From positions 7,656 through 71,655 of the forward strand of contig JAKCWW010000040.1 in NCBI GenBank assembly GCA_026260175.1: DNA of 64,000 nucleotides, in the 5' to 3' direction. The notes under the pieces are model-generated. The model searched no databases. It worked only from the letters and a program-made list of their open reading frames with translations, and was not told the DNA's origin. Positions 43,080 through 56,900 of the stretch are shown here, in pieces (position 1 is the first letter of the stretch; every line of letters begins with the position of its first letter). This DNA is from Reticulitermes lucifugus. Lineage: Eukaryota; Arthropoda; Insecta; Blattodea; Rhinotermitidae. Made by a program: the position numbers and the translations under genes.

Positions 43080-45540
43080 CAAAATGCTTACTTTGAACTC
43101 CCCTTATCATACTAAAATGTAAAGTTACCTGACGTCAAGATTCACATTAATAGACATGTGTACATTTAATGATGATTAAATACAGATTGTGATTAGCACA
43201 ATGGGGATAAGAGGTGTACTGATATGCGCAGCAAGCTAATGTATGGAGAGAGAACGGGAAAAAGGTATGGACAGCAACAAAAAAAGAGAGAGAATAGGGA
43301 GGGAGAAACTGATGAAAGTAAAGGGTTGGTTAAGAAGCAGAACAGAGACACGACAGCCCAATATTGTGCCCAAAAAGTCGGAGTTCATTTGGCTAAGGTT
43401 TAAGAGTTTTAGCGCACAGTTATCCTCTTGTGGTCAGGAGGTCAGTGAATTCAATAAAGTATTTTGCATTTGTGTGAACAGAAGCCTCGCAAAGCTCTAG
43501 TCGAAGAGAATCTGAAGTCCTAAAGTCCCCTACTTCGAAATCACTGATTCCATGAAAGTAAGAGAAACATTTGAGCCATAATCCAGTTCCAACAAACAGG
43601 ACCCTACACGACACAATATGCTACTCTTTGCTGCAGACTCCTTGCCCTGTATTATCGGTTTAACAACCTCCTGTGCGGCATATGGTTACTGGGCTTATCT
43701 GTACAATAACCCCTTGTAAGGTAGGCTATCTTATATGCTTCACCGCAACAAGGGCCCTAACCGCTATAAACCCCTTTCAAAGCAAAGCACTTCTACCCTG
43801 AATACCATAGTCTCCGTCGCAACAACTCCATTGGGAAAACGTACACCAAGCGGTACGTAGGGGTGAGCTGGGACGACAAGTATGTATCCCTTGAAAGGAG
43901 AGGTTTTACATGTAAGAGTGCCTGTACAGCGACTTTTCTCCGACTTACAATATTGTGGGCCTGTTCATGAGTCGCCGTTCACCGGTACTCTGTACGCCTA
44001 CTTACTAATGAAATTAACTTCACTTATTCATAAACATATCGCACGTAAAAATACTAATAAAATGTCGACAATCTTGATTAAAGTTATGTTCATGCTTAAC
44101 GAAAAATTAATGTTGTTTCCAGTGTTAGACATATCACAAAAGGAACAGATTCTTCTTATATATCGCTGACCGACGACGGTCCGCGGCTCAGAGCTTGAAA
44201 AGTACTGTTTTATGATAACAGGAACATAAGTCTAACAACAACAGTAATGAAAATGGTTGGGACTGGCAAAATAAGAACGGATATGGGTGGGAATATGTTT
44301 CATATCATACGCGATAGTAACTCCACCTTTTACTGTGTCAAAATCTTCAAAACATTATTAATACGGACTCAATGTAGCCACACGTCCCTTTGGGCTGCTA
44401 TCGATACGTGCTACGTACGTGAGTTTTATGAACAGGAACTACAGAGCATAATGAGTTAAACGAATGAGAAATTACCGTGCGCTGATGAACCAACTGGTTT
44501 AAGCAGAGCTCAGCTAGTCGCCAAATTAAATATCTTTTACGGAACTATAAGATTAATTACCGTGTCAACAAGACGGCCAATGGAACACATTCTGAAACAG
44601 GTGCAAGCAGTCCACACTGCGACACAGTATTTGTTTAAGATCAATTTTAATATTATCTTTCATATGGGCCTTGGTCTGCAAAGTGGTCACTTTTCTCGTT
44701 TAGACGTCCATTTTCAACGTATCTCATTTCCCAAACACATGCTACAATTCTGCCATTTCGTCTATCCAGACTTTAACACATAACACGAATTATGATCCTC
44801 AAGGCTATGTAAATTAATTTTTCGGCCCTTTGTAAACTCCCATCGCCCAGAAACCATTGTTATTTCACATCGCATAAGGTCTTGTGCTCTTCTCTAATAA
44901 AAAGTACTAACTTGTAAGATATAAATAAACTTTGTGATTTTTATACACACTGTCGGGACGGCTATGAATTTCTGATGGCCAAAAATGTAAAACCAGCAGA
45001 CTTCTCATCTTGCCTGCCCTTAAAGCACAGACTTCGCATTTGCAGCGAACAGCGCGTGATGACGCGTTGATATACTTGCAACGCCAGTGCCTGACGTATT
45101 CAGGAGCATCACAGAAATAAATGGGCAGAAATGTCCAGCACTAGATGACAAGTCCTACAGCGCGTTGGTCAGTACTAGGCCGTCTCCGGCTGCACGTAAT
45201 AATCTGTTGTAGACAAATTGCAACAAAATTCCAACTGACAACCACAGTTCAGAAGTGACATAATTAATAGACAAGTTTTGTTACCTATATGGTATGTTCC
45301 TGCAAATAAATTGGTTCGTTGGACGGAGTAAGTGAATTACCGGAGTGAGCGAGCGACCAGTCGAAGTGGCTGGAGTGAATTGGTGAGATAACCACGGAAC
45401 GGGTGGCCTGTAATACCCACTACACAATTAGAAACCGATCAAAGAAAACATGCTGAATTAACCAACAAAATTACACGCAGTAGGATACCTTGCTGAGCTA
45501 ACAATCTTTCATATCACATAAATATTTTCATACTTTATGG
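43080..45540. other. Unassigned DNA
   Basis: A GA-rich patch lies at 43240-43320. Open frames at 43882-44169 (95 codons), 44247-44459 and 44562-44783 show no domain, signal peptide or splice context I can support. No repeat family recognised. Confidence 0.45.
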
Positions 45541-45542
45541 AA

Positions 45543-45827
45543 CATGAAAATTCTAGTTTTTTTCTGTGGCGCATCAGTCCCAATCGGGCCTAGGCCACCT
45601 CGCTGTTGAGGTTGCTACAACCCACACAATTAGACACACACCCAGTATGACTCCTCTGAACGAGTGATCAGCCCGTCGCAGACGCCGCTACCTACACAAC
45701 ACACAACAAACACAAGAGACGAACATCCATGCCCTCAGCGTGATTCAAACCCGCGATCCCAGCACTCAAGTGACCGCACACCTACGCCTTCGACCGCACG
45801 GCCACCGGGACCGCCCACGAAAATTCT
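45543..45827 (-). mobile_element. SINE family A, full copy
   Basis: The body is 45555-45815, reversed. T-run at the left (complement of the tail), GGCCTAGGCCACCTCGCTGT, GACTCCTCTGAACGAGTGAT, CACACAACAAACACAAGAG, then the head with B box complement GATTCAAACCCGCG (45742-45755) and CGACCGCACGGCCACCGGGA. Flanks CATGAAAATTCT and CACGAAAATTCT are a 12-bp TSD with one mismatch. Confidence 0.92.
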
Positions 45828-45829
45828 GT

Positions 45830-48800
45830 ACCATATTAGAACAGCTCAGAACAGAAATATGTCGTGACCTATATGAATACATTCCACATACTCAGGCACA
45901 ATATATTTATCGTAATTCTACTCTCACCCCACCCCGCACCACTTTGACGTCACAAGCAAACCCTTCTGCTCAGGTCTTCTAACGTTCTATACTTATTTCT
46001 CACCACCTATCTCTCATTCCGTCAATTAAACATTTTAAAAATACACACCACAACTGGAGGGTGTGCCTCTATGGCGGATAGCTTTTTTTTAAACACTCTC
46101 AATTCTGTTCGGGAATTCATATGTCACTTGACTTGGATGTTCTTTTGAAGCATATCCAAATGCAGTAGTATACACATAAACTATTTCAGAGGGAAATGAA
46201 ATGGTGTAAGACTAACCCCAAAACAGATAATTTTATCACGAATTATGGCCGAAAATAACATCAAGAGAGAAGAGATAACGATTTAGGGAAAAAATATGTA
46301 GCCTTTTTCAAATCACTATTCATGAAATCATCTCGAGAGACTGACTGGTCATTAAGAAAATCCTGGGTCAAGATAAAGCGTAACACTGAAGAAATAGGTA
46401 CCAAGTACCACCACAGTACGAGTTCACATCGATACACCCTTAATACTACTGTGGTCTAATAAAAGGTGCAGCATCGCAGACCTTATATGGCCTCTCGTAA
46501 CAATGTGGGAAAACATTACAAATTATTCTTAAATAGATTCGTAATCCACTGTCCATCTCAGATACCATCAGAGTACACTTATCGGTAACTGTCTACGTAC
46601 CAGCGCAATTACCCAGAAGAAGCAACCACTAGCAACGGAAGAGAAGGTGTCGTTCGGCTACTAAAACTATAACTTTAAACCACTTTACGTCTGTCACGTG
46701 TTGTACTACACATCTTGAAAATTGCGATCACACCGTTCAGTACAGCATAAACATAATCAAGTAGTTCCATCTTAAAGGTTTATATACAAACTATGGATAT
46801 GTATAATACGTAAATTTATCACTAACGACATACGTCAATCTATATAACAAGAACGTTGCTCCTAGTGACTAGTGAAGAGTTGATATATTTTAAATAATCA
46901 CTTCCACCAAAACAAGTTCCTTCACCACAAGTTATACTTGAGAAAAGAAAATTTACAATTTCAGATCTATGAAACAATTGTTTGTTAAGTTCAGCGAGAA
47001 TAGGTACTAAAATATTATTTAAAAGGCTTTTATAAAAACACGCGTAATATAGACTAAAAATGGATGTAAACGTCATTAGTTTCAGTGCAACTCTTGTACC
47101 TGTCTCCTTGATTATGGTCTTTGACTTAACGCGACTTGTCGGAGCTTTAATGAAAATGGTATCATTTTCACCCGTAAGTGTACTTTTATGGATATTATTT
47201 AATGTATATTAAAATTGTACTCATAACTAATTAAAGCTTACTCGGTCTTAAAATGTCAAAAACGTAATATTCACTTGCAATTTAAAATATTAAACGCAAC
47301 TACTACTTTCGCAGTTTTAAAACAATATCAGCAAAATGCATTACTAAAAATTTCTGAGAAATGTTTCAGAATCATAATATTGTCTTATAACAGAACAAAT
47401 TACTTACAGTAATATGCATCAATACATCCAAACTGACGCTCAACTGCAGGCCTAATTATGCCGGTTTATAAACATCCAGTTTACATCGTATTGTGTTATT
47501 TCTGCAAGTTACACAGCCTGCTGCTTATTATGTTAGCACAGAAATTTTGTAAATTGACTCCACCACATTTTGAATTCTCTGACATAGACGGTTCTTCAGT
47601 TCATCTTTGGTATAATAAGAGCCGATGGGCAATTTCAGGAAAATGATCCAATTTCTTTGCAGACAAATCTGATGGAAAGGAAATTTGCATGCGAATATTT
47701 CGTTGCGGGCGGGGGACGGAGAAGATGTATAGGCCTAGTATTCCTTACTGCGAACCTCTAAAGCCACTGTTGCATGCCAAATGTCTTGCAGTAAGGAACA
47801 AAACTCAAGTTCATTTCCATGGAAATTCGTGCAGTGTTACCGAGATTAAAGTGTTCCGACGCAGACTGGTATGAAAGGCCCACGCACACAGGACACGGCA
47901 CGACATGACATTATGACAAAAGACAGTACCACACGAAAGAGATACTGCCTACACGATCCTGTTACAGATTATAGTATTGTAAACCTCTACAGTACTTAAA
48001 AATTTTAGGTTACTAGTTCTAAAAAAATATCCCCCCCAATTACAATAAAATGCAATGTAATGAAACAAAATTCAGGGCTACATTCAACAAAGTTATGCGT
48101 CATTGAATGTTCTGTATGTACACAAATAATGACTGTTTATTCTACGAACATAATGAACCTCACATAAGACTTTCATGTAAAACTACGGTCATTCAAATTT
48201 AAACAAAGTGGTAAACACATTTATTACGATGCCAACATTACATCACAGACCGTATTATTTAAAACAATACGACAATCTGAAAATTGCTTTCTTGTGCGGA
48301 TTTTGAAAATTTATTACCGTGCTCAAAGCACACCGCATCCTCGTTGAAGCGAATCTTCACACCTTGTTTCGTTCGCATCAATTTTATCTTCAACTTTCAC
48401 CAGAGATTATAAGGTCCTAGGAGAGATACAATTTATAAGCATCTATATATTTCAGTATGTTTATTACAGTGCCCAATCACAACTTTCTTTTGTTTAACCA
48501 TATCCATACCAATCATACTAGTTCAGATATGGAAAGTGTGCCGGGCGCTTTTGAATACAGCTAAAAATTTTTCGGGCCCCATGAAAATAGGGAAATGTCT
48601 TAAGTAGCTGAAGTACTAATAGCTTCTTAAGACTCCGCTCATTAAGTAAAGAACACACATTTCTAAAATACATTAACCCTTTAAAGATCTAATAAAAGAA
48701 ACAGAAACCTATGATATAGATAATAATAGAATAGCATACAAAAATGACAAATGTTTTACTTACGTACGACATCAACTGCCAGGACTACGTAGCATCGGTG

Positions 48801-48830
48801 GTAAATGAACGCAATTTGAATATGCAGCGT
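45830..48830. other. Unassigned DNA
   Basis: Three kilobases without a recognisable gene, dispersed-family copy or array. Short frames only. Confidence 0.45.
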
Positions 48831-48837
48831 GGTAGGA

Positions 48838-48920
48838 ATGATGACAGGGAAAAACTGAAATATTGGGATAAAAGCTGCCCCAGTGCCACCTCCTCCTCAC
48901 AAATCCCACACGCATGTAAA
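48838..48920 (-). mobile_element. SINE family C fragment
   Basis: GCCCCAGTGCCACCTCCTCC, then CACAAATCCCACACGC, matches the middle of family C (CTGTCCCAGTGCCACTTTGT, CCACAAATCCCACATGG) on the minus strand, preceded by a decayed GGGAAAAACTGAAATA segment. The tRNA-like head is absent. Confidence 0.6.
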
Positions 48921-49031
48921 AGGGAAAGTCGTGGATGAAGTGAGAAATGCTTTATTTTGAGGAGGGAGAGGAATTATCTAATTTTATTCAATGACTAACG
49001 TTTATACACGTCATATTTAAAAATTAAATTT

Positions 49032-49195
49032 CCGTGTCATAGAGAACAGACTGTACGCTATCTCTGTTGTAATGAATAATCAGTAAAAGTTCTTAGGGAT
49101 ATAACTGATGTTTATTGTGACAGTCACACCAAACATATAAATACACTATGTGACAAAGGCAGACTTTGTTCGTGGTACATAGCCTACATTAACTA
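49032..49195 (+). repeat. Dispersed repeat family H
   Basis: CCGTGTCATAGAGAACAGAC, AAACATATAAATACACTATG and TTCGTGGTACATAGCCTACA follow the family order. It is the most diverged of the four copies. Confidence 0.5.
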
Positions 49196-49199
49196 CTGG

Positions 49200-50100
49200 A
49201 CTTTAAAGGTCTAAGTTGTGTAATTCTCAGAACTGGGGAACCGAAGAACCAAGACTTGAGTTTCTCCAGACAGCGAACAAAAGATAGTGTCTTTCAGCTT
49301 TGACGCTGCGTATCCTGGTAGAAGTTCATCAAAGTTACGGTGAAACATACAGCCCCCATCTTCATTTAATTTCTGCCTTGAAGATGTACGCACTATTTTA
49401 CTCACAAACGTCCGTAACCAGTCTATAGCACGTCACTTCCGAGTCGGCAGCAGTCGTGACACATAAAGCTGTGACTGATTTCCAAATATGTAAAGATAAA
49501 CAACTCTCGAAACATACCGCACTCCTATATAATCCACTTTTTATCGCATTCCTTCTACTAATCACTAGTGGCTTCTGTTGTGGACGAATATTCAAATCCA
49601 TTTCAAGCCCCCAAGTTGCCTTCGTGTATAAATACTGTGTGCTGCACACAAACCCATGAGCTAACGGTGTTCGGCCATGCGTTTATTTAACGCTTGTAAC
49701 GCGGGCACCCTTCAACTCCGCATTCAGGCAAAAGGTTGGCAGGAGAGGGAGGACATCTGGAATCAATATCGGGTACGTGACAGGCTGGCAGATGACCCCG
49801 TGGGTTTGCGACCCATGTCAAACATTGGAATGCGTTGACCTACAGCAGCAATCAATGGAACTATTTTAACACCGCGAGAAACAGAACACTGCCCGACACG
49901 TGACCAGAATACAATATAATGTTGTACCCATCATTTCCTTTCCACCTAGCCTTTCTTCTATTCATTGTTTCCTTCCTTTTAGTCTCTATTTTCCACATTC
50001 TTTCGTTCCTACAACTCTCCTTGTTTCTCTTCTTCTAATTTACTACATCATGTTCTTCGCATGTCATTTAGATCATTTTACTTTCTTTGCGTTATCTGTG
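49200..50100. other. Unassigned DNA, pyrimidine-rich at 49925-50090
   Basis: The CT-rich tract explains a 69-codon hydrophobic frame at 49900-50109. No gene recognised. Confidence 0.45.
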
Positions 50101-50102
50101 AG

Positions 50103-50414
50103 CTTTTGAAGGTTTTTTTTACACGGTGAAGGGCCCCGCAGCAGATGCTACGGACGCACCACAGCCTTAAGGCTTTTTGTGCAACCATATGATGAAGATG
50201 AAGATGAGCAGTTTTTTTACCAAGTTTTACAAGTAATGGAGCACCAGTGGAATGAAATCGACAGGGGAAAACCGACAACTCGGAGAAAAACCTGTCCCAC
50301 TGCCACTTTGTCCACCATAAACCCCACATGGACTGACCCGGGATCGAACCCGGGCCTCCGCAGTGAGAGGTCGGCGACTAACCGCCTGAGCCATGGCACG
50401 GCCTTTTAAAGGTT
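50103..50414 (-). mobile_element. SINE family C, full copy with TSD
   Basis: The body is 50115-50402. The minus-strand head GCCGTGCCATGGCTCAGGCG and B box CGGGTTCGATCCCGGG are intact, with the complete body to the GGGGCCCTTC end. Flanks CTTTTGAAGGTT (50103-50114) and CTTTTAAAGGTT (50403-50414) are a 12-bp TSD with one mismatch. It is the best C copy in the window for promoter boxes. Confidence 0.93.
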
Positions 50415-50419
50415 GAAGT

Positions 50420-51450
50420 AATTTTAGATAATTCAGTACCAATACTTTTAGTAACGCCTGCCAGATATGGTTTTGTAATATTATCGCACGGTTCTTGCTC
50501 TTAATCCTACAAATACTCGTACGAGTATATCCAACATATAATAATGCACCAGATCTGTACTTGGAACACAAGTATCATTTCTTAAACACAAGAGCAATTT
50601 TTTTCGTTGTAACACTTCGATGAGTATTTCCATTCTAAAGTTTCATTTCATAAAAGTGTACCTTTAAATCGAAGGCACTCGACAGCATAAAATATATAAC
50701 AAAGAACTCTTTTACAAGACGGTGCCTTAAAATCGACTTAATTAGTTTTGTGTGATTTGCTATTCTCCAGGTTGACTTATAAAACGTAACAAGAAAGCTG
50801 AAGCCTTCATTCTGCTCCTTTTCAAATTCCGCCGTGATTGTATTTGTCTTCAATTCAGATCAACGCCCAGAATTAAAAAATCCTAAAAACGGAAAGCTTA
50901 GGCTAAAATCCAATTCCAGTGAAACAAATCGGATAAAGAACCAATCGTGTTTATTTGTTGTTGGCGCCGTTCATAAGTCTATTTTCCTGCTAACGCTTAG
51001 AATAAACAGCTGCCCCCATCTTGAGGGTCGAACTCGACACAATCTCAAAGCGCACCGCCATTGCAATAATTTAAGCCAACTCTTTAGGTTAGGCTTAAGA
51101 ATCACGCTCAAAACTGTAGATATATTTGTAAGCTTGCAGTGCATTTAATGTCACCTTGGTAGTACGAGTTCTTCCTGATAAGCTGACAGTCGCTCCGCTG
51201 ATCAATGAATTCGTCATTATTCACAAGAGCCAAGAAGTCCATTAGCTCCTTCACAACAGTACTCCACCAGGTTTTATTCTGGTACGTCTGAATCAAATCC
51301 ATATCCACTCTCCACGTTTGTTTAGACTACATTTTAACATTTCCCTTCCATTTACTCCTATGTCTGCCAGCTGGTCACATTCCTTCAAGTCCTCCGTTTT
51401 TCCTGCACTGCCCATCATCCGTAACATAGCTACATGTCTCACACATCTCC
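50420..51450. other. Unassigned DNA
   Basis: Open frames at 50834-51148 and 51108-51308 show no recognisable domain. No repeat family recognised. Confidence 0.45.
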
Positions 51451-51455
51451 ATACT

Positions 51456-51738
51456 AATGGTGCCGGGATAGCTCAGTAACAATAGTGACAAGGCTAAGGG
51501 CTCGAAAACTGAGGAATCGTGCTTCAATTTCCAGCAGGAGCAAGAGATTTTTCTCCTCTTTAAAACATTGAGGTCGCTTAAGAAACCCACAAAGCCTCCT
51601 ATTCAATGGTAGACGGAGCTGTTTCCTTAGGGATAAGGCATCCGGGACGTGAAGCTTACCACTCACCTCCATCTAATGCCCAGATTAAGAATCCACCTTC
51701 CCGTATGCCTTAATGGGACAACTTTACCTTTGCCTGGT
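51456..51738 (+). mobile_element. SINE family B, diverged copy
   Basis: Head TGCCGGGATAGCTCAGTAAC (A box), decayed B box (GTGCTTCAATTTCCAGC), then CAGGAGCAAGAGATTTTTCT, AAACCCACAAAGCCTCCTAT, TACCACTCACCTCCATCTAA, TGCCCAGATTAAGAATCC and the tail ACAACTTTACCTTTGCC. The tRNA-like A-box end is unusually well kept for such a diverged body. Confidence 0.75.
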
Positions 51739-52464
51739 ATTCCCTTGTTGCTCAAGTGCAAATAATATCCTCAGAGTCGTTTTCAATCACTCTGAAACGA
51801 AACCAAACTCTAACGACGATTATGTCAGTAATGTAGTTAGCTGTCTTACCGCTATTATTTGGGGCCTATAATTAACACAAGTATAATATGACAGTCTTCA
51901 GAGATGTGTTGAACTGGACTTTGGTAAATGGGTACCAAACATCTGGAGGGATCTGCCAACTTCATCCTCAAGGTAGAAGAAATCTGAATATGATTTGCAT
52001 TTTATGTCAAGTGTTTTCTCGTTTATTTAAAAAACCCCACACAAAAAGCAAATTTGCACTTTTGCAAAGAAATTCTGTTACTCAGCTTTAAACATAATAA
52101 TTTACGTTTTTAAAACTCGTGTAGCTGGAGACTTAATTTAAATTGTGCATATCAGAACGATTCTGCAAACAGTGCCATCAGCAATATACTCCGCGTAGCC
52201 TCCTTTGTTAATTACTGCAATCTCAGCGACTTGTAGTTACTGAGCACTGTTGCCGCCCGGCTTCGAATGCATAGCGTGAGTCTACTAAGTTTGTACTGAT
52301 TCACTAACATCTAATTAATTTAATTTTCCTTGTTAACAGTTTCTGCATTTAACATCAAATCCAGCAATATAATTACAAAGAAATTTACTCATATTGCGAG
52401 GGATGTGACTAGCATGCTAGACGTATAACTTAGTCTTCCTTGACCTAATGTACCATGATATGAA

Positions 52465-52690
52465 GAAAACTGATGATTGGAGGTAAAAAGATCGGCGCAC
52501 TCTTAACATCGGCATTAGGTGGACGTCAGTGATCAGTTCCACGCTCTCCCAATTTACATCAATACATACTATACAGGAGATGTGTGGGACGGGAAATCAA
52601 CCTATGCAGTGCTTCAAATTTAAAGCCCCTGTCGGAGACAGAACACTGATCGTCCATCACCGAGACACCCATTTTATTGACACAGCTACA
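52465..52690 (-). mobile_element. SINE family B, very diverged copy
   Basis: GCACTCTTAACATCGGCATT, AGGTGGACGTCAGTGATCAG, TCCACGCTCTCCCAATTTAC and GCCCCTGTCGGAGACAGAAC follow family B order in reverse. The head is barely recognisable. Confidence 0.5.
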
Positions 52691-52896
52691 CAAAGAAGTA
52701 AAAATGCATATCGCGGCCTGATTTTGTAGGGAAATCAAAGTTAATACTGAAGTGTTATAAATGAATGGTAGGCCCCTAAGTTAGGCTTATACGTATAAGG
52801 AACAGTGAAGGGTTACAATGTTTAGAAAGGCTTTCGGACATTCAATTGCATTCAATTCCCTTTAACATATAAATAAACTTATTTTACTGAAGCAAC

Positions 52897-53060
52897 TAAC
52901 TAACTAACTCCATGGAGCAGAGTCCTTCTTGAGAAGCTAACAGGTCCTCAGTTAGCCAAGAAATTCCCCGCATTTTATGGAACCCGAAAGTTCATTACAG
53001 CATTCACAAGAGCCCCGCCACCTGTCCCTATCCTGTTCCTCAAGCAGCACAGTGTGAAAA
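52897..53060 (-). mobile_element. RTE-like LINE 3'-UTR fragment
   Basis: A CTAA tetranucleotide run (52897-52915; GTTA-type tail on the minus strand) is followed by GAGCAGAGTCCTTCTTGAGA, AAGAAATTCCCCGCATTTTA and TGGAACCCGAAAGTTCATTA. The same block is found beyond the ORF end of the LINE at 60890-61990. Read on the plus strand it yields QEIPRILWNPKVHY, an antisense pseudo-peptide I recall from spurious insect protein models. It is therefore an isolated 3' end of that LINE family. Confidence 0.75.
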
Positions 53061-53064
53061 AGAG

Positions 53065-53845
53065 GAACTTCGTACGAAGAAGTTACAGTCACTGTAAATT
53101 GCTGACTATAAACTATTTATGATAAACAAAAAACAGTTTGGAAGATGGAGGTTGAGCGTATTGCAAGGTCTTCGGGTATCTGCCTGGACAGACTGACGAA
53201 TACCTCCGTGAACTTCATTCAAACTGGCGGGTATCATGGTTGAATTTTGAGACCAAACCTCACGGATACAATTATTGTATTCAGCTTCTTAAGAACTACG
53301 GTTGTTGTAATCAAGGCTTACCTCAGAATGCTCTCAGAGCATACTATATGAACTGAAAAGTCGGCAGCGTTAAAGATTGGGCACTATTCACAAAGCAGTT
53401 CGAGCCATAAATGGAATTATATAAATATAACATTAAACTCTTCCTGATATATTTACATATCCAGACACTAGATATAACGCTGTTAAATCGTGTTAGAAGG
53501 GACTGCAGCAGTGTGTCCTAAAAGCATAGTATATTTCCTTCTTTAGTGTCTGCGTGAGTGTCTTTACAAAATAAACAACATTTAATGGAAAGCTATACAA
53601 CACAGACAGCCAAGCAGTAACTTAACTACTAAGAGTAGTGGCTTCCCAGCACATAAAATTCAAATGGTTGAATATAAGAAGGAAATCGCGCCATTCAGAC
53701 GCGGCGCAGAGCTAACGCAACCAACGGTTATAAACAGCGAGTTCTTGAGACCTTCCTGACAGACACATTGGTACTTCATGGTGCTTCTTAAAGCTAGTGA
53801 TATGAGAAAATGTATGCCAAAACTTTTTAGGCAAGTTCGCAAAAT
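53065..53845. other. Unassigned DNA
   Basis: No recognisable gene or repeat. Confidence 0.45.
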
Positions 53846-53847
53846 TG

Positions 53848-53990
53848 CGAAAAGCGATTGTTAGCTTCGTCATGTTTGTCTCTTTGTCTGTCCGTCCTCA
53901 TGAAACAACTCTGCACCCACTGGACGGATTTTCATAAAATTTGATATTTGAGGATTTTTCAAAAACCTGTCGATAAAATTCAATTTTCAT
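53848..53990 (-). repeat. Dispersed repeat family G
   Basis: GCGAAAAGCGATTGTTAGCT, TCGTCATGTTTGTCTCTTTG, CTGTCCGTCCTCATG, CACCCACTGGACGGATTTTC and ATAAAATTTGATATT are the reverse complement of the 57968 copy, in the same order. Confidence 0.7.
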
Positions 53991-53999
53991 TAAAATCTG

Positions 54000-56900
54000 A
54001 AATGAAAAACGGGTACTTTACATGAACACCCATGTACCTTTATGATAATATATCACTGAATTATTTTTAGAATGAGAAATGTTTGAGACAAATTTGTAAG
54101 AAAATCACAACACACACTTTATGTTCAATAATTTTTTCCCGAAAATCGTGCCGTTTATGAGATAACGTGGAAAAATATGGTGCACCCGACAGGCCACAGA
54201 TGACAATATAATACGGCGCATGCGCTTTGCATGCTGGATAACTAATGATACAGACACACACTTAGAATAAACAATACTTACTGTTTTTCCACGGCAAAAA
54301 CGGTTACGCGAACGCGCCTCAATATTACGTTTATACGTACATTGCCTGTCTTCTTATTTAATGCCAAACTATTTCCGTGTACTTTCCTTGCTCCATTTTC
54401 TCTCCACGTATACAACGTCAGTTCATTTTCACGTTTAGAATTCGACAAACGTTCCATGTTTCATTTGTTCAAACGTCTGCCTTCTCAATTAGAAATTCGT
54501 CGGCTGAAGACGTACAAAATTAAAACGTACATTCCCACAATATTATAAGTCCTTTACTGACATCTAAATATATGCTAGCAACATTAATGTTAACGTGTAA
54601 TTGTTTCCCAAACCGGGTTTAGGACAGTTCGGTTGAATAAATTATTATATCAATTTAATGTGGTAATTTCCATAAGAAGAGAGAATTCACACCATCGAGG
54701 CTCAATACCAATTTCTTTACACTACCACCACCACAAAAACAACAACCACACAATCGTAATACCAGAACTGCCGCTTCCTACATGAACATCAGCGTGGAGA
54801 AATCAGATTTGTCGGTCTTCCAGTAAGATGCTGGAACAGGTCAAGGAGTAATACGGGGAAATGTGGTTATAAGCACGAAAGCATTTCACATATCTTCAGT
54901 AGTGAAGATGACCACGGAATCTCTCAGACTGTGAATTACATTTGCGAAAATACTTCTGATAATTGGATAAGCAACCCACCTGACATCGGCTCGGGTATTC
55001 AAATGTCAGTTTCCCCTTGTCTCTGCATATTACGTTAAATTCCTTCCATCAGTTATGCTCTGTATTGAAGCCAACAGAACTTCTTACTTCATGTGCCTAC
55101 TGGAAGATATAATGACTATTGGAATGCGCTCAGAAATGCCGGCGACACCAGACATTTCATGCAGTAAAGTCTCGTCTATGCGAGCCGCAAGGTCCACAAC
55201 AAATCAAGTTAACTTCGTAACAATTTATTCAATTTGAGGTACAGCATATTCGAAGACAAAAGCAGTGTCGCGGTTTCACATATATTTCCATTCCACGCCA
55301 CATGCTCAGCTTACTGCAACGTCAAATCTACTATATCCACTTATTTTCATTTAGTAAGACGTTAAATTTCGTGTAGCTGTTCAGAGATTCTTAGATTCCA
55401 GGGAAGTCTTGTGAGATTTAAAACTAAGATAAAAACGGGAGTAGCGACTAAAACCCTCAGACCAACCCAAGAATACATTCCACAAACACCCATGCTAAAG
55501 AACTCAATTTCGAGAAAATCTGTTTTCTGCTACGAATACTAGGTGACGGACGGAGGCCAGTAACCGAGCAAAACTTAAGACAGTTTTAATATGAATAGTT
55601 AATTCCTCATTTATCCAGCCTTCTGAATTCAGTCCGACAGCGACATATTATTACTATTATACATCCACACAAATAAAGAACGATACCAGTACAAAGGAAT
55701 GTCAAGCTTCTCCAAGCGAACGATAAATTTACTGCGTATGTTGAGTCCACGGTCATGAACAAACGAAAAATAATGAAATTTTATGGGAACAGAAAAGTAA
55801 ATAATACTTAGTATCCTTCCTGAAATAAAGACAATATGTCTTGTATGTACCACAAATTGGATACTTTTCAGACACTTTGTTAGCCTAACCATAACCAGAG
55901 ACATTCATCCCTGTTAGCCTTCCATCTCATCCCTTCTCTACATTTTATTACATAAGTGCTCTTTACTTTAAACGGTGGATTTGTTATGTCTAACATGGAG
56001 TAGCGGTTGGTTGGTTGCTGGCTTACTTCCTTGGTTATGTGGCAGGGGGTTTTGGGACCAAAAGTTACACATTCATGGACCCCCATAATCGAATATACGT
56101 CGTTCCCTTCTCCTCTGTAAGTTTTTGTCGTAGCAGAAGTCCAGTTGACTGCGACTCCTGTTTGTATGTGGTCCAAAGAAAAAGATTTTAAACTCACATT
56201 TACGAGTCCGCATTTTTCTGCAGCGTTCAACAAGGATTTCTTTTTCTGAAAGGACTCATTAGGACTATCAGTCAGTGTCAGGACAGCTGTGGTTACTTCG
56301 ACTCTTAGCTGCCAATGTTTGTAAGTACTGCAGTAACTGACTGCAGTGTTTTAGCGTCGGATGAAGTAAGAATAAAGTTATATACGCCTACCGTAATTAA
56401 ACAATTGATATGGCTGAAATACAAATGTAACTTCAGGGCAGACGCTGTAATACCTGAAGAAAGGATACCGATAGCCTCAATCCAGAGGGATGCGAATGCC
56501 AACGAAAATTTAAAGTAGGTGCCTCTATAATACGTACATAGCAGCACTATTCGTAATGAAACAGAGAGAAACAAATCGCAACATATCCAATTTATTTTAC
56601 AATTTAGGCAGAATATGTATCAACGTTTAGGGACCTGAATTTCACCGAAAGACTCTTTCTTAACCTGGTTTTACCTCGCAGAAAACACAAAACCTTTCAA
56701 AAACTAAACAGTTGATGATATTAATGACAGCTGTTTATTGTAAAAATAATGCTACGTAGTAGTGTAACAACTGACGTACAGATTTAAGAAGTAGGCTAAG
56801 TTAAGTAAGACTGCCGAGACAACACTAGTAACATGACTAGCAACAGACTGTGAAACCTACACCTGGACGCGTGACCTCCACACACGCACCAGGCCAGAGT

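Noticed and set aside
55880-56233. 117-codon minus-strand frame
   Set aside because: A frame of this length is expected by chance a few times among six frames of 64 kb at this base composition. No domain, repeat or splice context supports it.
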